Shown here one piece after another: positions 1 to 4,633 of a stretch of DNA of 6,050 nt (its first letter is position 1; the number at the start of each line of letters is the position of its first letter). This DNA comes from an uncultured bacterium (GTDB lineage Bacteria; Bacillota; Clostridia; Lachnospirales; Lachnospiraceae), in NCBI GenBank assembly GCA_945871045.1, contig CAMBUC010000137.1:1-6050 (forward strand). The letters are read 5' to 3'. Under the pieces are notes generated by a model, which made no database searches, was not told the origin of the DNA, and worked only from the letters and a program-made list of their open reading frames with translations. Position numbers and translations under genes: made by a program.

Positions 1-566
1 GGTGACATTTCTCTGTGCATATCTCTATGATCCCGCTCCTTGATATCAGCAGCGATCTGCTCCAGATCTGCTGTTTCACCCTTGGCTACCAACTCGTCGT
101 ATCTTCTCTTTGCCCGGGTTTCCACACTGGCAGTCAGATAGATCTTTACCTGTGCGTGGGGAAGCACGCAGGTTCCGATATCACGCCCATCCATGATTAC
201 ATCTGTGGTCTGTGCAAGTTTCTGCTGAAGAGACACAAGTTTTGTACGCACAGAGGGATATATGCTTGTTGCAGAAGCCATATTACCAACTTGTTCGGTA
301 CGAAGAACACCTGTAACATTTTCGCCATTCAAATATACCTGCTGTGCACCATCTTCATAGCGGATCGTTACATCTGCCGCATCTACAGAAGCATTGATCG
401 CAGTCTCATCCTCTTTATCTATGCCCTGATTCAAAAAATAATATGCCATCGCACGATACATTGCTCCGGTATCCACATACACAAAACCCAGTTCTTTTGC
501 TAACATTTTTGCGATCGTGCTTTTTCCTGCCCCTGCAGGGCCATCAATTGCAATATTAAAAGCCAT
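1..566 (-). CDS. cmk: Cytidylate kinase, N-terminal 188 residues (3' end outside window)
   Basis: Cytidylate kinase transfers the ATP gamma-phosphate to CMP or dCMP in the cytoplasm, feeding CTP and dCTP synthesis. Translation from the ATG at 566 gives MAFNIAIDGPAGAGKST, with the P-loop GPAGAGKS at residues 9-16. The NMP-binding motif VDTGAMYRA lies at 31-39 and MDGRDIGT at 125-132. A lid-type ERDHRDMHREMSP stretch at 177-189 carries the Arg and Asp residues expected near the end of bacterial Cmk. The family is usually about 220-230 residues, so roughly 30-40 residues are cut off by the window edge. The start is supported by AGGAG at 580-576, nine bases upstream. An ATG at 574 lies in another frame and is not used. 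The gene follows the flavoprotein gene by 38 nt with no terminator, so it is probably co-transcribed. In related Clostridia cmk is commonly followed by ispH, but that cannot be seen here. Confidence 0.96.
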   Translation of the reverse strand, partial: MAFNIAIDGPAGAGKSTIAKMLAKELGFVYVDTGAMYRAMAYYFLNQGIDKEDETAINASVDAADVTIRYEDGAQQVYLNGENVTGVLRTEQVGNMASATSIYPSVRTKLVSLQQKLAQTTDVIMDGRDIGTCVLPHAQVKIYLTASVETRAKRRYDELVAKGETADLEQIAADIKERDHRDMHREMS

Positions 567-604
567 TTTTTCATTCTCCTGTCCTAGTGTTCATTTATAA
601 CGGT

Positions 605-1882
605 CTACGTATTTTCATTACAAAAACATTCTGCTGCATGAAGCCCGGCTAAATATCCGGTAGACCATGCAATCTGCAGATTAAAGCCTCCGGTAAATGC
701 ATCCAGATCCAGAACTTCTCCTGCAAAATATAAACCTGTAATCAGTTTCGATTCCATCGTTGACGGATTTACTTCTTTTAACGAAATTCCACCCCTTGTG
801 ATGATCGCCTCGTTAAAATCCCGCAGACCCGTCAATGTTATAGCGAATGCTTTTAATAACAGTACAAGACCATGACGTTCCTCTCTCGTGATCTCGTTTA
901 CTTTCTTCTCCGGAGAAATGCCGCTTCTTTCCATGAGCACCGGAAGGAACTTTGCCGGCACAAGTCCTGATAAAGCATTTTTAAACTGACGATTCTGATT
1001 TTCTTCAAAATCGGAAAGAATCCGCTTATCCAACTGCTCTTCGGATATTGCAGGTTTCCAATCAATCAAAAGTGTTAGAGTTTTCTCAGCAATGTGATCA
1101 TTTACAACGGAACTGGCCGTAAGCATAAGGGGACCGCTGACACCAAAATGGGTGAACAGCATTTCGCCAAAGCCCTCAAACAAAATTTTCTTCGGCCGAT
1201 CGTGATCAAGGATCTGCACACGTACATTTTTAGGCGCCAATCCCTGCATGCGGATCACATCCGCTTCCGCAACATTGAAGGGAACTAAGGACGGACGAAG
1301 AACCGTAACCGAATGTCCCAGTTTCTTTGCAAATGAATAGCCGTCTCCTGTGGAACCTGTTGCCTGATAGGATTTTCCCCCGGTGGCGATCAATACCCGC
1401 TTTGCCGCATAGGTTTTTCCGTTTTCCAGTTCCACACCACTGACCGCGTCATCCGTTGCAATGATATTTCTTACCCGCGCATGATATTCCACGAGAATAC
1501 CCAGACGATCCATCATCCGTTTCAAGGCACCGATCACATCCGAAGAATGATCTGACTGGGGAAACACACGATTTCCACGCTCGATCTTTGTTTTCATACC
1601 GGCTTCTTCAAAAAAACTGATCACCTGATCATTGGTAAAGGTATAAAAGGCGCTGTATAAAAATTTTGCCTGTCTTGGTACGTTCAAAAATAATTCTTCC
1701 GTTTCGCAGGCATTTGTCAGATTGCATCTGCCTTTACCGGTAATATAGATCTTTTTTCCCGGTTTTTCGTTGCGCTCAAGCACAAGAATCTGCGCTCCGG
1801 GTATGCCATTTTTCGCCGCCGAGATGGCTGCCATCATTCCGGCAGCACCGGCACCGATCACTACTAACTCAAATTCACGCAT
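605..1882 (-). CDS. HI0933/YhiN-family NAD(P)/FAD-dependent oxidoreductase (BaiN-like)
   Basis: This is a 425-residue cytoplasmic flavoprotein of the HI0933-like family. The FAD-binding Rossmann motif VVIGAGAAGM is at residues 7-16, and an acidic residue (E36) ends the second beta strand. The family signature GKGRCNLTN is at 49-57. FTHFGVSGP lies in the middle domain, and the C-terminal FAD-contacting block YFAGEVLDLDAFTGGFN is at 385-401. The length is typical and the protein looks intact, with no signal peptide or membrane segment. Some members are annotated BaiN, after a proposed role in bile acid 7-dehydroxylation. The family is widespread in bacteria without that pathway, and there is no other bai gene here, so the substrate is unknown. 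The ATG at 1882 lies 6 nt after GGGAG (1893-1889) and overlaps the end of the upstream regulator gene by 8 nt (ATGCGTGA). This suggests translational coupling. cmk follows directly. Confidence 0.93.
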   Translation of the reverse strand: MREFELVVIGAGAAGMMAAISAAKNGIPGAQILVLERNEKPGKKIYITGKGRCNLTNACETEELFLNVPRQAKFLYSAFYTFTNDQVISFFEEAGMKTKIERGNRVFPQSDHSSDVIGALKRMMDRLGILVEYHARVRNIIATDDAVSGVELENGKTYAAKRVLIATGGKSYQATGSTGDGYSFAKKLGHSVTVLRPSLVPFNVAEADVIRMQGLAPKNVRVQILDHDRPKKILFEGFGEMLFTHFGVSGPLMLTASSVVNDHIAEKTLTLLIDWKPAISEEQLDKRILSDFEENQNRQFKNALSGLVPAKFLPVLMERSGISPEKKVNEITREERHGLVLLLKAFAITLTGLRDFNEAIITRGGISLKEVNPSTMESKLITGLYFAGEVLDLDAFTGGFNLQIAWSTGYLAGLHAAECFCNENT

Positions 1883-2801
1883 CCTTGTCTCCCAACTTTG
1901 CGTAACGCATTTTCATTGAATCATCAATATAGTTGATCTCATCACTCTCATACACCTGATACTCATCCCAGATGTTCTCTAATTCCTCTAAGGTTTTCAC
2001 AACTTCTTTCTGTTTTTTCATGCATAATGCAACGATCAATGCATTGATCACGCTCAGTGGCGCAACTAAAGAATCCACGATGGATGCCATGTCACTACTT
2101 GCGATCAAATTGCAGGAAGAATATAGGTTCATGGGCGAATGGACACTATCTGTTAATGTGATCACTTTCGCATTACGATTATTGGCAAACTCCATCGCTT
2201 TTAATGTGCGCATGGAATATCTCGGAAAACTGATGCCAATGATCACATCTTTAGGGCTGATACGAACCATCTGTTCAAATAACTCACTGGAATTATTTGT
2301 ATTTAATTGAACTACATGGTCAAACATCAGATTGAGATAAAATGCCAAAAAACTCGCCAGCGGCGCACAACTGCGAATACCTACAATATATATGGTTTTT
2401 GCTTTTAAAATGGTGTCTACAGCCATTTCAAAGGCACTCTGATCGATATGTTCGTAGGTATACTTGATCTTTTCTGCATCTGCCTGTAAGACAGTTTCCA
2501 AAATCTGTGACTGAGAGATCCTGCCATAAGTAACTTCCATTCGCTGAATGGAATTTAACTTATTTCGTACCATCTCTTCCAGTGCTTTTTGGAACTCCGG
2601 GTACCCTTTGTACCCCAGATGCGATGCAAAACGTACGACTGTAGATTCACTGACTCCAACCACTTCACCAAGTTTTGCAGCTGTCAAAAATACTGCCTTA
2701 TCATAATTGTCTGAAATATAGGTAGCAAGCAGTTTTTGCCCCTTACTCATACTGCTGTATGCCTGATTGATGCGGTTTGTCAGTTCATTTGTATTACTCA
2801 T
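1875..2801 (-). CDS. MurR/RpiR family transcriptional regulator (HTH + SIS domains)
   Basis: This is a 308-residue DNA-binding regulator. The N-terminal RpiR-type helix-turn-helix spans about residues 1-77, with the recognition region LGEVVGVSESTVVRFASHLG at 44-63 followed by GYPEFQKAL. A SIS sugar-phosphate-binding domain spans about 125-260, opening with AKTIYIVGIRSCAPLASFLA and containing a second strand DVIIGISFPRYS near 185-196. RpiR proteins typically sense phosphosugars such as MurNAc-6-P or pentose phosphates. No sugar catabolic gene is nearby, so the ligand here is unknown. Translation could also start 12 codons upstream at 2837, but I chose the ATG at 2801. The canonical GGAGG sits 9 nt before it, the protein then begins in the usual family way (MSNTNELTNRI), and the earlier start has no comparable site. 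The gene overlaps the disrupted end of the transpeptidase gene by 8 nt (ATGAGTAA) and the flavoprotein gene by 8 nt. Confidence 0.93.
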   Translation of the reverse strand: MSNTNELTNRINQAYSSMSKGQKLLATYISDNYDKAVFLTAAKLGEVVGVSESTVVRFASHLGYKGYPEFQKALEEMVRNKLNSIQRMEVTYGRISQSQILETVLQADAEKIKYTYEHIDQSAFEMAVDTILKAKTIYIVGIRSCAPLASFLAFYLNLMFDHVVQLNTNNSSELFEQMVRISPKDVIIGISFPRYSMRTLKAMEFANNRNAKVITLTDSVHSPMNLYSSCNLIASSDMASIVDSLVAPLSVINALIVALCMKKQKEVVKTLEELENIWDEYQVYESDEINYIDDSMKMRYAKLGDKDA

Positions 2802-3057
2802 CCAAAATGACCTCCGCCTCTGGGCGCTCTGCAACAATCATTTTTCTTGTATGTTCAGCGATCAAATCTTCACTTACTTCCACATTTGCTACCGTATATG
2901 TGATCGTGTAAGTACCACTCTCTTCAAAGAGATAGTTTTGTCCCTTTAAGATCGTTGCAGCATCACCGTCTTCATTTGTGACCGTAACATCAACGAAATC
3001 ATTCAAACTCTTACCCGCTGCAAGTTTCGCTGAAACTCCTTCATAAATACATCCCAT
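2794..3057 (-). pseudogene. Out-of-frame C-terminal piece of the L,D-transpeptidase (third Ig-like repeat)
   Basis: This open frame encodes the rest of the upstream transpeptidase, shifted by one base, and is unlikely to be an independent gene. The interval given begins at an in-frame ATG (3057), but homology to the upstream repeat begins only around 3041. The piece reads GVSAKLAAGKSLNDFVDV followed by YLFEESGTYTITYTVAN. This matches KAKDAAGKDLTSKIAV and YTFVESGTYAVKYIVTN in the intact second repeat of the upstream frame. There is no signal peptide, no catalytic motif and no clear ribosome binding site before 3057. A stop codon in this frame at about 3068-3066 confines any natural frame change to roughly 3005-3066. 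The piece would add about 81 residues and ends in an acidic tail (EAEVILDE). Its TAA at 2796-2794 overlaps the regulator start, so the original gene was tightly linked to the operon. Confidence 0.8.
2811..2815 (-). promoter_or_regulatory. Ribosome binding site (GGAGG) of the RpiR-type regulator
   Basis: GGAGG on the minus strand lies 9 nt before the ATG at 2801 and decides the start of the regulator gene. It lies inside the coding sequence of the frameshifted transpeptidase tail. The regulator could therefore be initiated independently if ribosomes on the upstream gene stop early at the frameshift. Confidence 0.75.
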
Positions 3058-4229
3058 GATACTTCATCGCCAGCCTCCGCCTTTAATGTCTTCCAATTAT
3101 CTGACGAAGTAAAAACAGGAAGTTCTGTGTTGATCACTTTAATTGTCTGCTTTTTCGTTGTTTTTAAACCGTTGTTTGGATTCGTAACAATATACTTAAC
3201 CGCATATGTTCCGGATTCCACAAAGGTATAATTTCGATCCTTACACTTCACATAACCGGTAGATGAAGGCGTTTTTATGTACACAGCAATCTTGCTTGTC
3301 AGATCTTTTCCTGCCGCGTCTTTTGCTTTAAGGCCGACAAGCATATCTCTCGTATTTCCACATTTCTTTGAAAGCGTCTCTTTCACACCGGTAAGCGTTG
3401 CCGGTTTCTTATCAACAACCTTATAGGTGATCTTTTTCGTAGCGGTTCTGCCAAAAGAATCGATAACAGAATATGTCACAGGATAAGAACCAATCTTTTT
3501 CGTATTGACCTTCCCCTCCTGCTTTACCCAGTCAGTGACATCGAACCCTCCGGAATCTTTGCAGGTCATATTTCCATCACCAAATTTCGAACCGTATGCG
3601 ATGGTTTTCTTAGACACGGAGATCTCCGGCTTTGTTGACTTTGTTTTGTAGGGATTTTCAGGATCAGGATCCGTCGGATCCCATCCTCTATAGCCGGTCA
3701 CTTTGATCGTCTCAGGCTTTCCCAGAGGATCATCCTTTGAAGTCCCATTAAAGATAATGACTTTTGTACCTGTCGGACAATTGTCATAGATCCATTTTGA
3801 CGCTGCTACGGTCAGTCGGCAACAGCCATGTGACGCTGTTGTGCCAAGTTTATTATACTGTACATAGGACTGACTGTCTTTCGTCTGCTGATAATACCAA
3901 ACAGAATGAAAGAGAATGCCCCCTGTAATACGGGTACAGTACTGACCATAACACGGACCGTCCAACACCCACCAACGATATTTTGCAGGCGTATAAAAGG
4001 TACCCAGAGGGGTTGCATGACCTATCGAACAAGTAAATGCCGTATATGGTGTTCCATCATTTTTATACACAGTTACTACATTCGTAGCTTTATTGATCTT
4101 GATATAATAGTCTCCCTTCGCAGCTGCCTGTACGCGATCTGCACCAGAGATACAACTCAAAAATATGGATGCGGCTAATAACAGCGCCATCAAAAGCGCG
4201 CTTCTTTTTTTATTCCTTGACACTCTCAT
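3003..4229 (-). CDS. Secreted YkuD-type L,D-transpeptidase with Ig-like repeats, C-terminus frameshifted
   Basis: L,D-transpeptidases form 3-3 peptidoglycan cross-links or attach proteins to the wall, acting outside the membrane. The 408-residue product starts with a signal peptide: basic RVSRNKKRS, then a hydrophobic core at about 11-27. Likely signal peptidase I cleavage is after VQAAA (residue 37). The catalytic YkuD domain spans about 39-160 and holds H108 (GGILFHSVWY) and the active-site motif SHGCCRL at 133-139, with C136 as nucleophile. A polar linker (DPTDPDPENPYK, 184-195) follows. Two Ig-like repeats of the Big_3/DUF5011 kind lie at about 200-273 (GSYPVTYSVIDSFGRTA) and 276-366 (SGTYAVKYIVTN). 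A third begins near 368 and is broken: after residue 397 the frame runs into unrelated EFQRNLQRVRV and stops, while the true continuation lies in the neighbouring frame down to 2794. Restoring one base gives about 479 residues. The catalytic domain is intact, so the shortened protein may still work. GGAGG at 4240-4236, 6 nt before ATG, supports the start. Confidence 0.9.
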   Translation of the reverse strand: MRVSRNKKRSALLMALLLAASIFLSCISGADRVQAAAKGDYYIKINKATNVVTVYKNDGTPYTAFTCSIGHATPLGTFYTPAKYRWWVLDGPCYGQYCTRITGGILFHSVWYYQQTKDSQSYVQYNKLGTTASHGCCRLTVAASKWIYDNCPTGTKVIIFNGTSKDDPLGKPETIKVTGYRGWDPTDPDPENPYKTKSTKPEISVSKKTIAYGSKFGDGNMTCKDSGGFDVTDWVKQEGKVNTKKIGSYPVTYSVIDSFGRTATKKITYKVVDKKPATLTGVKETLSKKCGNTRDMLVGLKAKDAAGKDLTSKIAVYIKTPSSTGYVKCKDRNYTFVESGTYAVKYIVTNPNNGLKTTKKQTIKVINTELPVFTSSDNWKTLKAEAGDEVSWDVFMKEFQRNLQRVRV

Positions 4230-4250
4230 AAATATCCTCCATTATTTTAC

Positions 4251-4282
4251 ATCGAACCCGTCATCACAATAAACGTTTCGAT
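4251..4282 (-). other. Possible small hairpin in the 5' leader of the transpeptidase transcript
   Basis: The leader between the predicted promoter and the transpeptidase start has ATCGAA at 4282-4277 and its complement TTCGAT at 4256-4251, enclosing a 20-nt loop. It ends about 11 nt before the GGAGG. Six base pairs with a large loop is weak. It matches no riboswitch I recognise and may be chance. Confidence 0.25.
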
Positions 4283-4308
4283 TTTTCCGGTAAGACGCCG
4301 ATATCTCT

Positions 4309-4337
4309 ATGCTAACCCCTTTTTATTTTTTCGTCAA
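4309..4337 (-). promoter_or_regulatory. Sigma-A type promoter for the transpeptidase-rpiR-flavoprotein-cmk operon
   Basis: On the minus strand a -35 box TTGACG (4337-4332; 5/6 to TTGACA) and a -10 box TAGCAT (4314-4309; 4/6 to TATAAT) are separated by exactly 17 nt of A-rich DNA. Transcription would start near 4302, giving a leader of about 70 nt before the transpeptidase ATG at 4229. The site lies downstream of the oadA terminator and outside the inserted repeat element, as expected for the start of a separate transcription unit. I see no operator palindrome overlapping it. Confidence 0.72.
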
Positions 4338-4368
4338 GCGTTATTATCACACAAGAAACAAAATAGAA

Positions 4369-4376
4369 GGCGAAGT
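4369..4376 (+). repeat. Left copy of 8-bp target-site duplication (GGCGAAGT)
   Basis: GGCGAAGT directly abuts the outer end of the left terminal inverted repeat. An identical copy abuts the right terminal repeat at 4522-4529. The match stops at exactly 8 bp on both sides, as expected for a duplication created by transposition. Confidence 0.8.
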
Positions 4377-4390
4377 GTTACTGTTCACAC

Positions 4391-4420
4391 CCACGTCACG
4401 CACACCGCTGCGGGACGTGG
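4391..4420. repeat. Inverted repeat (hairpin 1) inside the MITE-like element
   Basis: CCACGTC (4391-4397) pairs with GACGTGG (4414-4420). After a single A/G mismatch the stem continues with CGCA (4399-4402) and TGCG (4409-4412), closing a 6-nt loop. The 11 pairs around one symmetric mismatch suggest a maintained structure more than chance. Confidence 0.6.
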
Positions 4421-4443
4421 AGAGAACACATAAAGGAGCCAAT

Positions 4444-4486
4444 GCTTCCCTGCCATGCCGTCAGGCATATTTCAATGCAGGGAAGC
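4444..4486. repeat. Inverted repeat (hairpin 2) inside the MITE-like element
   Basis: GCTTCCCTGC (4444-4453) is the perfect complement of GCAGGGAAGC (4477-4486). A smaller stem ATGCC/GGCAT (4455-4459 with 4464-4468) sits inside it with a 4-nt loop. Either strand's RNA, or extruded DNA, could adopt this form. There is no T-run directly after either end, so it does not look like an intrinsic terminator. Confidence 0.62.
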
Positions 4487-4521
4487 CCGGTTACTGGAAC
4501 GAGGTACGAGTGAACAGTAAC

Positions 4522-4529
4522 GGCGAAGT
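4522..4529 (+). repeat. Right copy of 8-bp target-site duplication (GGCGAAGT)
   Basis: This is identical to the copy at 4369-4376 and abuts the right terminal inverted repeat with no gap. Removing the element plus one copy would restore a simple spacer between the oadA terminator and the transpeptidase promoter. Confidence 0.8.
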
Positions 4530-4541
4530 TTCCCATACGAT

Positions 4542-4612
4542 AAAAAAACTGCCACTCAAGATCAGCCAACATGGGAAGTGGTTGTGTTGGCGGTCTTTCG
4601 TGACAGTCTTTT
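4542..4612 (-). terminator. Long rod-like intrinsic terminator of the oadA-like gene
   Basis: On the minus strand, 22 nt after the oadA stop, AAAAGACTGTCAC (4612-4600) pairs with GTGGCAGTTTTTT (4555-4543) over 13 positions, two of them G-U. The 3' arm runs into a seven-T tract (4548-4542). Further in are a 2x2 tandem G-A/A-G mismatch, a 4-bp AAGA/TCTT stem, a small internal loop, and a perfect 7-bp GCCAACA/TGTTGGC hairpin (4591-4585 with 4571-4565). The two G-U pairs would be A-C mismatches in plus-strand RNA, so the structure belongs to the minus-strand transcript. The stem is longer than a typical terminator. Confidence 0.75.
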
Positions 4613-4633
4613 CATACATGTTATTTCATCCGA

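Larger units (their letters stand above)
4377..4521. mobile_element. MITE-like 145-bp non-coding insertion with 12-bp terminal inverted repeats
   Basis: The element starts with GTTACTGTTCAC (4377-4388) and ends with its perfect complement GTGAACAGTAAC (4510-4521). It is flanked on both sides by the 8-bp direct repeat GGCGAAGT. This is the hallmark of a non-autonomous transposed element: terminal repeats, target duplication, no transposase and no credible ORF. By hand count the element is about 54% G+C, against about 30% in the 56 bases to its left, so its composition is foreign to the site. Inside it are two strong hairpins: 4391-4397 with 4414-4420, and 4444-4453 with 4477-4486. The whole could fold as a multi-branched structure closed by the terminal repeats. 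It sits 12 nt past the oadA terminator T-tract and about 31 nt upstream of the next promoter's -35 box, so it disrupts neither. An 8-bp duplication is used by several IS families. I cannot name the parent transposase. Confidence 0.78.

Noticed and set aside
15..503. 162-residue plus-strand open frame opposite cmk
   Set aside because: It is antisense to clear cytidylate kinase coding sequence, with Cys- and Ile-rich nonsense composition and no recognisable domain.
594..623. Possible internal promoter before cmk (TTGTAA-18-TATAAA, minus strand)
   Set aside because: The -35 match is weak, the spacing is long, and the predicted start would fall only a few bases before the ribosome binding site. 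The gene is better explained by operon read-through.
2767..2949. 60-residue plus-strand open frame opposite the regulator and transpeptidase junction
   Set aside because: It is a shadow of the overlapping minus-strand coding frames, with no start signal or domain.
3003..3066. Programmed -1 ribosomal frameshift in the transpeptidase gene
   Set aside because: The direction of shift would fit, but I find no slippery heptamer in the permitted interval. A single-base indel gives a simpler account.
4442..4513. A 23-codon plus-strand ORF in the MITE-like element, preceded by AAGGAG
   Set aside because: The spacing to ATG is only 3 nt. Most of its sequence is dictated by the 10-bp inverted repeat, so the reading frame is probably accidental.
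4377..4521. Known riboswitch or large ncRNA class in the intergenic region
   Set aside because: No conserved core of a class I know is visible. The terminal repeats plus target duplication explain the boundaries better, and the element lies upstream of the promoter, not in the leader.
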